Of a stretch of 64,000 nucleotides of DNA, positions 1-12,119 are shown one piece after another. The position numbers were made by a program, and so were the translations under genes. Positions within the stretch are counted from its first letter, which is position 1; the number at the start of each line of letters is the position of its first letter. Source of the stretch: Uloborus plumipes (Eukaryota > Arthropoda > Arachnida > Araneae > Uloboridae); contig JAXGGA010003025.1 of NCBI GenBank assembly GCA_038373865.1, forward strand, positions 46,237 to 110,236. Reading direction: 5' to 3'. The notes below the pieces were generated by a model. It ran no database searches and had not been told where the DNA came from. It was given only the letters and a program-made list of their open reading frames with translations.

Positions 1-3000
1 ACACTACTTTTGCCGTGGCAACTGAAATGTACAAGCTGTTTTTGGACCTCAAAAATGCTGAAAAACATCAAAAATGCCTTGTTTTGAAGGCCTTCACTGA
101 CCTTACGGCAACAACTTACCACAAATTTAACATTCATTTTGTAAAGTTTGAACCTTCTGTATTCCATATACAAAAAGAAAATTGGAGTTCAACAGTTCCT
201 GGTAAGAGTTTTGTCTCACAGAGTTTTGTCACAACTTCCATGTCTTGAAAATCAGCTTAATTTTTGATGCCGCACCTTCACCTTTAGGGATCCATAAAAA
301 CTAAACAACTCACTTTAAAACAAAACATTCTGCATTTGGTCTTTCAATAAGATAATAAACATTTGGTAATTTTTTGGAAAAAATCTGAGTTGTCATGAAT
401 CACAGGCGTGACACTCTCTCAGATTCTTGCTCTCTAACTCTTAAATAATATCTGAATGAAAAGTCATTTAAAAATCTCAATTATACATAGTAACGCCTCA
501 TGTAAGGCTAAAAAAGAAATCGCATTAAAGTTTAAAAGTCTGACAATAAGTCCATGTTGCTTTCAAGAAAAATTACTTTGAAATATTAAAGTTTTATCCT
601 TAGAGATAAACGCGGTGAAAATACTGCGCCGAGTCAAAGTTCGTATGAAAATGTAATACACTTTAAAGGCTTTAACGGAGAATAGAAAAACCGCTTTCAT
701 GGTAAAAGCTCTGCTAATGCAAAAAATATCATGAAATATTATAAAGTTTAGAACTCTAAAGAAATATGCTTCAGGTTATGAATAAAATAGAACTTCCAGG
801 GATTAAATGAATTGTTACGATAAAAACTGGAAAGCATTAAAATAGTACGCATCATAAAGTTTTCATTACTTTATAGATTATTTTTCTTTTTATCATGTTA
901 AGTAAAAAAAAAAAATCTTACCCGCAAATATTTCTGCACATGGTTTTTAGCAGAAACGTACCGATGCGTGTTACGTTATTACTAACTATTATTATTTAAT
1001 TATTTTCAGAGATAACCATGTTCAAAGTTAAAAACTCGCTAATCGACGAATGTGTGGTTTTAATGCTGCTAATTCTAACATACCCGTGCTTAACTCAATT
1101 TGTACAAATTTTTAACTTTCGCCATTTTCATTTAAACTTTTTCATATAGAAAATGATGGCTATGATTGATTAATCTGAACAACAGAACTCACTTTTCATG
1201 TAGCGTATTCATACAGTGTCAAAAAATGCTGATTTTTAAGAAATAAAATGGCACGGTAAGATTTCTACTCCAACCATAGATCTCCAAATCATTTTTTCTC
1301 GCTCAAATAATGTGTTCTACGGGGGTTAAGTATTTCGACTTGGAAAATGTAGAAAGCGCGATAAGTTACCCCTCTTCTTGTAGATGACTATCTATTTACT
1401 GTTCCCTGTGCATAAGAAGGGAATAATGAATCCAAGCGTGTGGGGAGACAATCGTTAATGGATAAGTCGATACTACTTCACTGAATCGTTATCTTTTGTT
1501 ATCCAGACTTCGAACTGAATCCCTGAGTTGTTTTCACAAAGTCGATAATGAGTTTCTACTGTCGTTTATTCAAAAACTGAAATAATGACATACGTCATTT
1601 CGCTGGCTCTAATGCACTTTGAGCATCGAGCAAAGACAAAAAATTAATCGATCGATCAGGATTTAAATATTTGGAGTTTTTGTTGTCGTTTGTGATTTCG
1701 ACAAAAGCATCAACGGTGATGAATTCTTCGAAAATGCATCAGAAAGATCAATGTTATCTAAAATTTTGATGGTAAAACTGCATCTAGATATATATGCCTC
1801 CTTTATACATTTTTATGGAAGCATATTGGAGTAAAAGAAAACCATATTCAAAGACTTGTAATACCTTAAAAATCTTTGAAAATATAATTAAGTAAAAATG
1901 TATCGTAAAAAAAGGTTAATAGAAAAATACGATTCAACCATATTTTATCGTGGAAAGCATCATTTGTAGTTAAGTATTAATCAAATTGTAATATACTATA
2001 CAGATGTACTAATAGAAAATTTCAATACAATTGAAATGCAGCATGAAGTATCTTTTTGGATAAAATTGAACTCAGTTAAAATATAATTTTTACCTGCAAA
2101 CTATGATCGTATAATAGTATTAGAAGCTAAATATTGATTATTTGAATTGTCCAATTAAGCTTTGTAGGCATCAAATAACAACTATCAGTAAATATTTTAT
2201 GTGTACTAAAAAGAGAATCAATTCAAGTATATCAGTCAGCGTGATTTACAAACTCCAGGTTAATTATAGTTAGATACATGTAGCTTTTATAATAGCAATA
2301 AAAATGTATGTGAGAGATGTTTAAAGACATATTGTCATCATACACTATTTATCCCGATAAATTCTACTCTTCCCAAACTCATCATCCGTCCTTTTACGTT
2401 ACTCTAAAATTTGTGAAATGTGATCGAAAATCGAGTAATATTTTGTCTTCTTTCTTAAATTGTAATCCCCTCTCTTATATATGGTTAATGTTTAAGCAAT
2501 GAAGAGCAAGATAAAAAACAATAATAACGGGCGCTGGGTAGCGAAGTTGCAATACATTCGAAATAAACAAAGTACTTTAAAAATGCGGCAAACAACTAAC
2601 CGAGCATTAAGCCTTTTTTTTTTCTGCAAGCCACCTTTTAAAACTAATTAGATTGCTTACCGACGCTGCTACGAAATACAATAGTCATTTAACTGCGGTA
2701 TTTAGCAAGAGGTAGATACTAAATTTGATCCTTTTGTCCTCGGAAGTGTGTTTCTAGAGCAAAGCAAACACGTTAGCGTTAGTAGAAACTCACGTCGTTG
2801 GGGAAAGAAAGGTGGAAAGAATTTGAAATCTAATCCATACAAATACAATGTTAAAAACACGTCTAAACAACTATCAAGACTGTTTAGACTTCTAATATCA
2901 ACTAATACAAGTAACCTTCCCTTACGGTACTTATCTAGTGTTGCAAAAGACGCGATTTTCGGTAATTCAGCTTCTACTAATGCATTTTTTCTTGGGGTGG

Positions 3001-3441
3001 GGTAGTATTTACGGTTAATGAAAAACTGTTTATTGCTTATGCCTGATATTTTATCCCCTCTTTCAAGGGCAAAGTTCAAGATTTTAGGCCAGATCACTAA
3101 ATATACTTTCTTTTGTTATACTCGTTACCTTAACTCTAGTGGCAAGTGTGGAATAGTATTTAAAAAAAAAAGGAAAAAAAGTGAGGCTAGACTATAATAT
3201 TAAGATCATGATGTATTTATTGTTGAGAGCATTCCATGTTGACGCAAGTCGGAAATTGTTTTGGACTATATTATTAACGGTAATCCCAAAGAATGAAAGG
3301 TAATTTATGTAACACAGTAACTAGAAGAATTTATGTTTCAGATTTTTTTTTTAAATAGTGCAATTGTTGAAAATAAGCTTTCTAATGTTTAGACTAAGAA
3401 GCATTGCTGAAGAGAATTTAATATCAATGAAACCGTTCTAA

Positions 3442-3496
3442 CCCCCCCCCCCCCCCCCCCATCCCTCACACCTTAGTTTCTCTCTCTCTCTCTCTC
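3442..3496 (+). repeat. C19 homopolymer followed by (TC)9
   Basis: A run of 19 C at 3442-3460 is followed after 18 bases by a (TC)9 microsatellite at 3479-3496. Both are ordinary slippage-prone simple repeats, and their lengths in an assembly are likely to be inexact. Confidence 0.95.
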
Positions 3497-3711
3497 TTTA
3501 TTTTGCCGCTTTGAGTCACTAGATATATTTTTTTTTTAAATCCTAGATGTGTCCGAGTTTTGGTCGTATTAAAATAATTTTAAAGAAATCCACAATTATT
3601 TTTTCTTTAAAATCGAATTTTTAGAACAATAAATTTAATTGTAAGTAGCTTTTAAGCAACAGTTCGTAGTAGTCGGAGAAACTTGATCATTTATATAACT
3701 AAGGTACACAC

Positions 3712-3727
3712 ATACTATTAATAGTAT
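3712..3727. repeat. 16-bp perfect palindrome
   Basis: ATACTATTAATAGTAT equals its own reverse complement. It is fully AT-rich except for one C and one G, so chance is a reasonable explanation. Confidence 0.6.
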
Positions 3728-4538
3728 ATTTATTGTTATAATAACTTAAAAAAATAAATTAACTTTTCATAACGATCTGACAAAAGTCGAGACGAATGTG
3801 TTACTAACTGAAAGCACATTTAGATTTCAAAATAAAATAAAAGTTATGAATGAGTCAGGAAGGTTTTTCACAGATTAAAACAAAACAATATAGAATACAC
3901 TGAACTGCATCATTTGGGCATTTTATTACTAGGAGGCAAAACTTATTTCAACAGCCTCGGTAAACTTAGCACGAATATTAATGATATCCACGTTTATTCA
4001 TATTTATCACATTACTTTGACCGCTGCAACCGGATCGAAATAATCATTTCGTCCCCATTGCACTGCTAAAGAGCAAATAAATCCTACGAATAAATACCCA
4101 CATGGTCGATTATCAATCTTACATGTTCCTTATGGTAACACATTGAGATTTTTCCCTCAGATGCTCGAATTCATTTCAAGCAACAAATAACGTAAACGAA
4201 AATATCGTGAGATTAAAATGAATTTAAGCGTCACAAATAAGTCCACACCGGATAAAATAATCGTCTTCAGCGATGATAGAATGCATTAATAATCCTCGAA
4301 ATAACTTGAATCCTCTTAATAAAGTGCACGTAGAAAGGAAATAACATTAAATATAATTTCATAGTGATGCTAAGCGACGATGACAAATTATCAGAGCAGC
4401 CAAATTTGTTTCTCAGATTAATTTAGGTTCGGATCCAGGAGGAATAGTTTCTCCGTGTAAGCTCTTCGCAACTGTCCCCACGTCCATTCGTCTCATTAAA
4501 TTTAATCTCGTATATGAAGTGCTACTCTTAATAACAAT

Positions 4539-4553
4539 AACGCAAATTGCGTT
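4539..4553. promoter_or_regulatory. Palindrome AACGCAA-A-TTGCGTT
   Basis: A 7+1+7 perfect dyad. Half-sites of the TTGCG type are typical of C/EBP-family bZIP binding sites, though the extra central base departs from the canonical TTGCGCAA. It lies just upstream of a tandem duplication. Regulatory function is only inferred from the motif. Confidence 0.25.
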
Positions 4554-4590
4554 TGGCCAGCAACTGCAATTAGGACATCGGAAACGTGAC

Positions 4591-4962
4591 TTTCGATTGC
4601 AGAACTGCATTGGATTGGTAGAGGGACAAGGCAGAATATTTAAATAGGAACTCAAAATGGGGCTTTAGTTTCTACAAATTAGATGATCGTCTTAAACATT
4701 CTTACTTTCATAGAAAACGCTCATTTTACAGTTATTTAGGTCAAAGTAGAAAGAAAAAAAATGCTTCGATCATTTGTTGTTAAGGTTTCAATTGCAAAGC
4801 TGCATAGCATTGGACAAAGCAAAATATTCAAATAGAAAGTTAAAATGAAGGTAGTTTCTACAAATTACATGATATCTCCTTTCTTGTCTTAGACATTCGT
4901 ATACAAAGAGAACATATTTATTTTATAATTATTTAGGTCAAATCAAAAGGACTTGACCATTG
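4591..4962. repeat. Diverged tandem duplication, period about 195 bp
   Basis: Copy 1 begins at 4591 and copy 2 at 4786. Matching landmarks in order are TTTCGATTGCAGA/TTTCAATTGCAAA, AATATTTAAATAG/AATATTCAAATAG, TTTCTACAAATTA, TTATTTAGGTCAAA, and a final GATCATTTG/GACCATTG. Copy 1 is about 195 bp and copy 2 about 177 bp with several small indels, so the event is old. No open frame is conserved between the copies. The source may be replication slippage or unequal exchange; no transposon ends are visible. Confidence 0.85.
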
Positions 4963-5139
4963 TCGTGGATAGAGTGAAAGTTACGTTAGGCATATTAACA
5001 CAGTTTTGGGTAATTAAAAGTTTTGCTAATATGCAAAAAATTAAGATTGAGTAAATTTTTATTTCAAGAGCAGGATTTGTATTCCAACATAGGTCCTTTT
5101 TTCTTCAATTATGAAAAATTATTTGCCATTTGATCTTAA

Positions 5140-5316
5140 AATTAATTAAAAGGACTCATACCACTTTCTGAAAGAAAGTCCAATAGAGACAATGCAGAGC
5201 CCGCGAGAGATTAAGAGCCTAATCAAAAACCAGAGACCCGGCTCGAAATCCGAGTAGTGTTATTTTTGTATACGGTTAAGAGCTCGGCTACCAACTGACT
5301 TGGCTCTCGGCGGCCA
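5140..5316 (-). mobile_element. tRNA-derived SINE-like element (Lys-like head)
   Basis: Read on the minus strand from about 5316, the head contains AAGTCAGTTGGTAG (A box at 5288-5300) and, about 38 bases further on, GATTTCGAGCC (B box at 5240-5250). Between them lies CTCTTAACC, close to the anticodon-loop context of tRNA-Lys(CTT). The A and B boxes are the internal RNA polymerase III promoter of tRNA-derived SINEs. The stretch is clearly GC-richer than its flanks. The anticodon and T stems do not pair well enough for a working tRNA. The 3' limit is uncertain because no clean tail or target duplication is visible. Confidence 0.6.
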
Positions 5317-6220
5317 TAAGGAACAATTGTTATGAATTAGTGAAGCACATCTATCAGAAAATTCTGACTTCTGGTCCAATTAGCCGCATCGAAACTTGAC
5401 TTATATCATCTCACCTGAAGATCAGTTTTGTGAGCTCCTAGTGGGCAATACATTTTAATACTTTTTGCGCAACTCGCCCACTTAGTAGAGAAACTAAAGA
5501 GGAACCCAAATCCATGTTTACCTTAATTTAAAAAATGTTTGACGTGTGCCACTATCATTTTAAACCGTCCATTTATTGTAGGAAGCCAAAAAATAAAGAT
5601 CTTGTTTGACAAGTAAGACTGTAACGTTTTTGAGTCTTCCAAATACCTTCCATCCATTCTTTTATTGAATCAATTTATGTCTTTAAAACCAAATTAATAT
5701 TCTCTGACAGCTTTTGTTCAAAGGAAAAAAAAATATGCATATAATTTCTTTAACCCATTAAAATCTGAATTTTCTGAAATTTAGTGTCCCACTATTAAAA
5801 GTATTTGAAAGGTGGAAACGAATTATTTCTTATCATTTTAATCAAAAACTTTGAAATCGAGCGAAGCAAATGTTGAGCATAAATTAAATTCAGTAAAAGG
5901 ATTCATTATTTCATTTGAGTTAATTTAATTGAGCAAACGATAAGCAGTTTAATTCACTTGAAAAGATTGTAGAAGTGCTTAATGCGGAATTAAATGAATA
6001 AGTTAGTGGCATTAGATGAGACTTTTGCACGGTGTATCAAGCTTTTTAGCTTATTTTCAATTGACAGTTAAAATGAGTTATGACTGTGTGAACATAAATA
6101 TGAGAAAGTAACCGATTTTTAAATTAACTTCGTAGACAAGAACAAAATATGAACGGTAAACAGCTTGCATGTAGAATATTATAAAGTATATTACATAATA
6201 ATGGTAAAGTCAACCATTAA

Positions 6221-6237
6221 ATGGTTGGCTTACATTG
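6221..6237. repeat. 17-nt palindrome CAACCATT-A-AATGGTTG
   Basis: An 8+1+8 perfect dyad. The upstream TAATGGT near 6200 can also pair with ACCATTA inside it, giving alternative folds. It lies 59 bases before the hairpin at 6296, so the pair may be remains of one palindromic element. Confidence 0.7.
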
Positions 6238-6295
6238 AAGAGAGCACCAGATGATTTTATGTATTATGAACAAAATCGGGCTTCATGGTGCACGA

Positions 6296-6327
6296 TAATG
6301 TACGTATCTCACAAGATACGTCCATTA
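6296..6327. repeat. 32-nt hairpin with tetraloop
   Basis: TAATG, a mismatched T, then ACGTATCT pair with AGATACGT, a mismatched C and CATTA across the loop CACA. That gives 13 base pairs and one mismatch in a 32-nt span. No T run follows, so this is not an evident Pol III transcript. It could be a relic of a foldback element. Confidence 0.75.
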
Positions 6328-9300
6328 CTAAGCCGAAATTTTTTATTTAAACAGTGTTTCTGGGAATCTTTAAAATGTAATTGCATAAAGTAGAAATAGA
6401 GTTCATGTTCCTCATCTGTTATATGCAACAATTGATACGTCTATTAAAACGGAATTTCCCATGACAAGTTTATGAGGTTTGAATAGAGTCTCATTTCAAA
6501 ATTCAGAGAAATTTCATTAAAAAAAATTATTTGTACTACGCTTTGATTCAGTCATTTTAACAATTTTATAGAAAGAATGAAGTATAAACTCATACATACA
6601 GCAAAAAAAAGAAAAGAAAGAAAGAAAAAAGGTGGCGTACATAATAACGACTGCAAACTTCTTTTTAATGTCATTGAATTAAGATTTTAAAATATTATTT
6701 CTGTGCTTGTAGGTTTCAAAATTTTTTTTATTTAAGAAAATTAAATTGCAAATTTTAAAAAATGGGCCAAAAAAACAAAAAAAAAAAAAATGATGAATGA
6801 GAACAAATATTAGCAAATATTGTAGACTTATCAACAGCGCATCATATAACGGAGAATGGAGTACTGGGCTGTAATTGTTTGCTTTCAGGAACATGGTTTC
6901 TACAGAAAACATTATAAAATTTGTAGTAAAAAAAATAGAGATCTTGATAATTGAATACACCTTCTTTGATGATTTACTTTAAGTGATACAGTTTTTGATG
7001 GGGGGAATTAATGAACTTAAGACTCTGAATGCAAAAGCTGGAGAACTTTTTTTTTTCTTTTTTTTCATTCACCCTTTTTTCAAAGTTGGTGTATTCTGTT
7101 CTCCTACCATAAAGGGGAAATCCCTATTCTGCATTCGAGGCGTTTTTATTTACTTTTTTTTTTTTTTTTTTGAATGATCTCACATGATTTGCAATTTAAT
7201 CTTTAGCAGGAGGTTATTCATAAGGTGCTATGATGGATGCCTTTATGCACATATCTAAATTCATTGTGGCAGTACGTTGCAAATATATGTGCGAAATTGA
7301 AAGAAAAAAAAACTTAGTCTTTTTTATTATAATCGGAGATGAATTTCTTTTTCAGGAGTGAGATAAGAAAGAAAGGGGGGAGGTTGGACGAACCACTGAT
7401 CTTCAGACTATAGTCATCTCATCTCGTTAAACAGCCCCAGGTGTTATCTGATTTCGAAGCGTCATACATTTGCTTAAAGACTTTTTTCCGCTCTCAATCC
7501 ACGTACCTAAATATTTTCCCACCACGCCAGTAAAAGTAAGGATTTTTGTACTATACGTTAAATGTATTTTCTGTCATTTTTTTAAAGTAATTATTTCTCA
7601 CTGAAAAAAGAGAAATACGTAGACTGCTATGTTTTTCACGTTTGTTTCGTATAAAATGTTTTAAGGTATGATTTATATGTGAAAACGCGAAGATGAAAAA
7701 TGGCAGGGAGAATTTTCCCCAATGAAAAATATAGACTAAAAAAATACGTAATAAAAGAAACTGCCAGTATTTTTCAAGAATATCCATTCTATAAGGCATT
7801 AAGTATCTCTCTGTATACCTTATTCTGTAGATTTATTTGAAAATATCTTACATCTTTTTTTAGGGAGGAGGAGGGGAGCAAGCATTCACATGTTTTTGCT
7901 CCAAATTTTTCGTAATTTGCTCCCACTAGTTTTAAGCTTTAATCCAATAGGCTTTAGCACCGAAAAAGACAAATATAATCACATAAAAATAAACAAAACG
8001 CAAGTTTTCATAAAGTAAGTCATGCATCATGGTAAATAATTTTTAAATGTATCGAGTCATTTTACTTAGATTTTTCTTAACATTTAGCGGACTACTACTT
8101 TTATGATTAATATTTTTCTATCTTTATGCTCATCTTGCGGCATTTGTGTCTTCTTTAAAAAAGTTATCCCGTGTTATATTTTTCAGTTGTATTAGGTTAA
8201 ATTAGCCTTGAAAATGAAACTAAGAAACAAGAGTAAAAATGTTACTATGTCATTTGAACAATATAATGAAATTGTAAGCATCCTAAAAAGGATCATGCAT
8301 TTTCGTTTAATCCCCACAAACCTGCGAAAATCAAGAAAATAAAATAGTAGTAGATTTTTTAAAAAAAATTACAAAAATGACGCGTTTCTACATTTTAATA
8401 AAATTTCTACATTTTAATAATTCAACATTTTAATCAATGTTAGCCGTCATCCTTTCAAAGAATACTCTCTTATTTTTGAATTCATGTACATTATACCGCC
8501 TACTACTTTTATGAACATAACACTGACTAAAAGGCATATCAAGACATTTTCTTTTTAATATTTATCAAATTGCACCACGCCTTTATACTATTCATGTCTT
8601 AGTTTCTAAGATGTAAATAAAAAACAAACAAGGAAAAATAAATACCAAGAAATTTCCAATGCATTTTTTATGCATCAACTACTAAAATTACAATACCTGC
8701 ATTACAACTCAGTCAATAAGTGGTATTGTGACTGCCCTGTTTCGTTTTTTATACCATAAATTGCCTTGTATGAAGGCGATAAAATGGGAGGTACTATGCC
8801 TTTTATTAAGCCTAAACTACAGCTTTGTGTTCCTTTCAAAGCAACTTTTTTTCATGACAAAATACAGTTCCGAAGACAAGATAACATCGATCGCTTTGAC
8901 AAGAGTGCTTTGTAAGCTGCCTCTTGGGACAATGGTGAGCTATGGTACTGAAAAGTAGGGCAAAAGTAGCTATCAGGACAAATAACTTGAGGAAGAAGAA
9001 ATATTCTTTTGATAGATAAGAAATCCAGAAATTGTGTTAATATATCGCTTATAACCAATGATATAAAAAGTAACTGGTGAGCAATGTAGTTATTAAAAAA
9101 TAATCGGTGCTTCTTTGCGGTAATATGAATGCTATTAAGAGCTTTGTGAAAGGTATCTAATCTAAAAGGGGGAAAAATGTGCTAGCTAAAAAAAAAGGAG
9201 AGATTAAAATGTTGTTTTATGATGAGGATCAAAGAGTTTTATTATAACAAGAGTAATAAACTGAGAATATTATGGTTTCACAGTATACTAAGATGTCGAT

Positions 9301-9622
9301 TTTTTTCTTTTACTTGAAAAAGAAATTGGCATAATTAAGGTGTGGATCAACAGTTTTTAAATTATTTAAAAAAAAAAAAAGCTGGTTTCATTTTAATAAG
9401 AATTTAGTTCAAAATTTAATTGCTTGCAGTCTTGAAAAGACAAGTTTCATTATTATTTTTTTTTTCATTATTTTTTTTTTAATCCATAGCGCTCTAGTGA
9501 AGTTTTAAATCACCAATTTGTTGCTATTATTTATTCGTTAATTAATTGAGTTATTTATTTTGGTAAAACCATTATTTTTAATTTATGTTTTTGTATACTA
9601 ATTTTTATTATTAAAAACAATC

Positions 9623-10120
9623 GTTCTATTATTTTTATGTATTTATTTATTTTTATTTGCGCTACAAGTACACACACGCATGAAAAGTATTACTTTAAAC
9701 GCCCTGCATCAAATACAAATGCAGAGCTTAATGCGTTATGAGAGAATCTTAAAAGTTACTCCATTGCAAAGAATTTAATGAAGAGTCAATTGATGGCGCA
9801 CTGATTTCTTGCAAGAGAAAACAACTAATTGTTCTTATTATTTTTGTGCATTTATTTACTTAATTAATTTATTTTTTATTTTAATTTATTATTTATTTAA
9901 TTTATCTCCCGCCCCCATCAAGTGAAAAAGAAGATAAAGGACAGAAAAAAAAAAAAGAAATGAAAAAGGACGGCAAAAGTATAATAAGTTAAAACGCCTT
10001 GCCTCAAATACTAATGAACGTTAATAAATTATATCAGAATCTTTGTTACTCCACAGCACAGATAGAATTTAATAGAGAGCCGATGGATGGCGCGCTGATC
10101 ACTGCAAGCGGAAACTGCGA
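9623..10120. repeat. Diverged tandem duplication with low-complexity expansion
   Basis: Copy 1 (9623 to about 9828) and copy 2 (9831 to about 10120) share landmarks in the same order: GTTCTATTATTTTTATG/GTTCTTATTATTTTTGTG, ACGCCCTGCATCAAATAC (9699)/ACGCCTTGCCTCAAATAC (9994), AGAATCTT, GTTACTCCA, GAATTTAAT and GATGGCGCACTGAT/GATGGCGCGCTGAT. Copy 2 is longer because its T-rich and A-rich low-complexity part has expanded. No open frame spans the copies. Confidence 0.8.
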
Positions 10121-10372
10121 TTGACAGCAAGATTTTTTCAGAAAACCTCAGCACGAGTCCAGGGGGCTAGGAGTAATGATTTTTTTACCTCCCCCTCCCG
10201 GTACGCCCCAAAACACAGAGGGGGAGTTTGTCGGAAACGGGGTGCTGTTGACGCGGAATAAATTGCCGGGCTTATTGTGTTATGAAATTATTAGGTTTGT
10301 CGCGGAAGCAGGCAGCGGGATAGTTTTTTCCCATGGGGAACAATGGGGCTCAGCTATCCATATTCTTTATTA
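10121..10372. other. GC-richer patch, unclassified
   Basis: After the duplication the base composition rises sharply, with C and G tracts at 10190-10205 and 10218-10224 and a 65-codon open frame at 10176-10373. I do not recognise the frame. TTCCC-ATG-GGGAA near 10328 is a small dyad. The patch may be the remains of a transposon or an isolated regulatory element. Confidence 0.35.
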
Positions 10373-10380
10373 AGAATATG
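10359..10380. repeat. Hairpin, 9-bp perfect stem, TATT loop
   Basis: CATATTCTT pairs with AAGAATATG across TATT. It marks the end of the GC-richer patch. No T-rich terminator tract follows. Confidence 0.65.
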
Positions 10381-10799
10381 TCACTAGCAAAACGGGAAGA
10401 TAATCATAATGTCCATTAATGAAATCTTTCGTCATTGTTCAATAGATTTTTGATCGATGTTCGGAAGCTACCTAATAAAGTCCGGTAATGTTCCCAGAGG
10501 AAATATACATAATTTTCGAGGATAATTACTACGCACGGTTTTGTTTAAACTTTGAACTATTGATGACGAAACTTGGCAGGAAGTTTAAAATGGAAGAGTG
10601 ATTCACGGTATGATGAAACTGTATATTTATGAATAAAAATGATTTATTCCTGTAATAAACTAATGAGTGAGAGAGATCAAGGCAGTGTAAGTTTTATATT
10701 ATGTATATTTCACAGCTATAAAGTAACACCTCCAGTCATCGCTTCTATGTTGGTCATTGGCCGATCTGGTTTAACGGTCCCACTATAACTGCTATGGCA

Positions 10800-10862
10800 A
10801 CAACGTTAATAAAACTCGTTCGCATAATCAGGGTGCAACCTGGGAGTTGGTGATCGAACCCA
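10800..10862 (-). mobile_element. Possible SINE fragment with B-box-like core
   Basis: On the minus strand, GGTTCGATCACC at 10849-10860 is close to the tRNA T-loop and B-box word GGTTCGANNCC. The bases following it on that strand are GC-richer than background. No A box is seen upstream, so this could be a 5'-truncated SINE or chance. Confidence 0.25.
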
Positions 10863-12007
10863 CAGATTCTTTGGTTTTAAATTACACACTATCAATTCTC
10901 ATATATTACCATATAAACGTGTAAAGGCTACTATGAATCAAACTCAAGCCACAAACACTGGTTGCAACTGCAGGTAATTATGTTTCAATTAATTAGGTTC
11001 TTTCGTTTATGAATGGATCAAACAAAAATAGTAAAAAATGTATAAATAGCGCAAATAAATTCCGAAAGCGATAAAAAAAATATTATGTGTTAACATTGAA
11101 AAAGTTTCGATAATTTAAATGAAATCAAGAAAATAAAAAAAAAAAATCTTTCATTTTGAAAACGAAACTAATGAAGAATCACAACAACTCTAAGAAAATC
11201 AGGAATCCAACCAATTGCAAATTTCGACATTCTCAAGGTTAGGGCAAAAAATAAGTAAATGAGAAAAAATTGCGTAACATTTCTATACACAATCAACCGG
11301 CCACCTACATTAAGGTGGAGCTTTTTTATTTTCTCTTTTCAAAGCTAAAAAGACAAAAGAAAGAGCACAAGAAAGAAATAAGGTATCTGGTCAAAAATAA
11401 AGAAGCTTGTTGAAGGTTCATCGGGAGGATTTTTGAATTTGAATTTGTAAATAACTAGTTAATGCATATTTTTTTTCCTTGCTGATATTAATTTCCCATG
11501 AAAGCAATTTTTTTATAAATTATCCAACTTTGTTTGAGATGGGAAAAATATGAAATAAAAAAAAATCCTAGATTCGTATTAATACATCGCAGCAATCGAA
11601 AAGAACTAAATCATTTTATTTTTCTCACATTTTCAAATTAAAAAGTGAATTAAATAACATAAAAAAGTATCGATTGGAAGCAAGTGTGGGAACAAAAATC
11701 CTTTCCGCATTTGTTTCTACTGTAAGGCTGACAAAACGATAATTCAATTTTAATGTTTAATGCATGAATGATTTAGATGTGGTTAAATTTCGGCTTTCAA
11801 TGAAAAAAATACCCGTCGCGCTCTTTAAATCTGAATCCTCAAAAACGAGAAGTACTATTTAAAATAAACGAAAACTAAACGAAGCGTAGACTTAGGTGCT
11901 CTAAATGCGAAATTTCATTACAAGCAGAAATTCTGAATTTTGCGATAATGAAGTAATAGACATTCGCGATATTATTCAATGCTTGTATGTGTGTATTTAG
12001 CTAACTT

Positions 12008-12033
12008 AAAAAAAAAAAAAAAAAAAAAAAAAA
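12008..12033 (+). repeat. A26 homopolymer
   Basis: A 26-base A run. No polyadenylation signal or retroposed gene body is visible before it, so I do not read it as a processed pseudogene tail. Confidence 0.95.
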
Positions 12034-12119
12034 CTGGAAGTGCTCCCACCTCCCCTAATTTTTCCTATGAAGCGAAGTAAATCCGCCATTCAGAAGAAAT
12101 GAAGCGTGGAAAGAAAAGC

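Larger units (their letters stand above)
1..4590. other. AT-rich non-coding DNA, no gene seen
   Basis: No frame in this stretch looks like a gene. An open frame at 15-248 (77 codons, plus strand) starts almost at the window edge and could be the end of something outside, but I recognise no domain in it. At 2702-3097 a 131-codon frame on the minus strand overlaps an 85-codon plus-strand frame at 2748-3005. Both-strand openness in AT-rich DNA is what chance gives, and neither product is recognisable. Around 1.32-1.72 kb there are several GATA-type words (GATAAG, TTATCT) and an ATCGATCGATC run, but no clear boundaries of an element. Confidence 0.65.
4963..9622. other. AT-rich non-coding DNA with SINE relic and hairpins
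   Basis: Apart from the SINE-like element and the palindromes at 6.2-6.3 kb, the stretch holds homopolymer-rich AT DNA. This includes a run of AAAG units at 6603-6632 and T runs near 7040-7060 and 7153-7171. Short open frames here, such as the 93-codon minus frame at 6679-6960, are rich in Phe, Ile and Lys, as translated AT-rich DNA is. I see no gene. Confidence 0.65.

Noticed and set aside
2702..3097. 131-codon minus-strand open frame, the longest in the window
   Set aside because: Overlaps an 85-codon frame on the other strand, has no recognisable domain, and one frame of this length is expected by chance in 64 kb of such DNA.
4413..4655. Cys-containing 80-codon minus frame as a zinc-finger fragment
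   Set aside because: The Cys spacing does not match any finger class and the frame has no His ligands in place.
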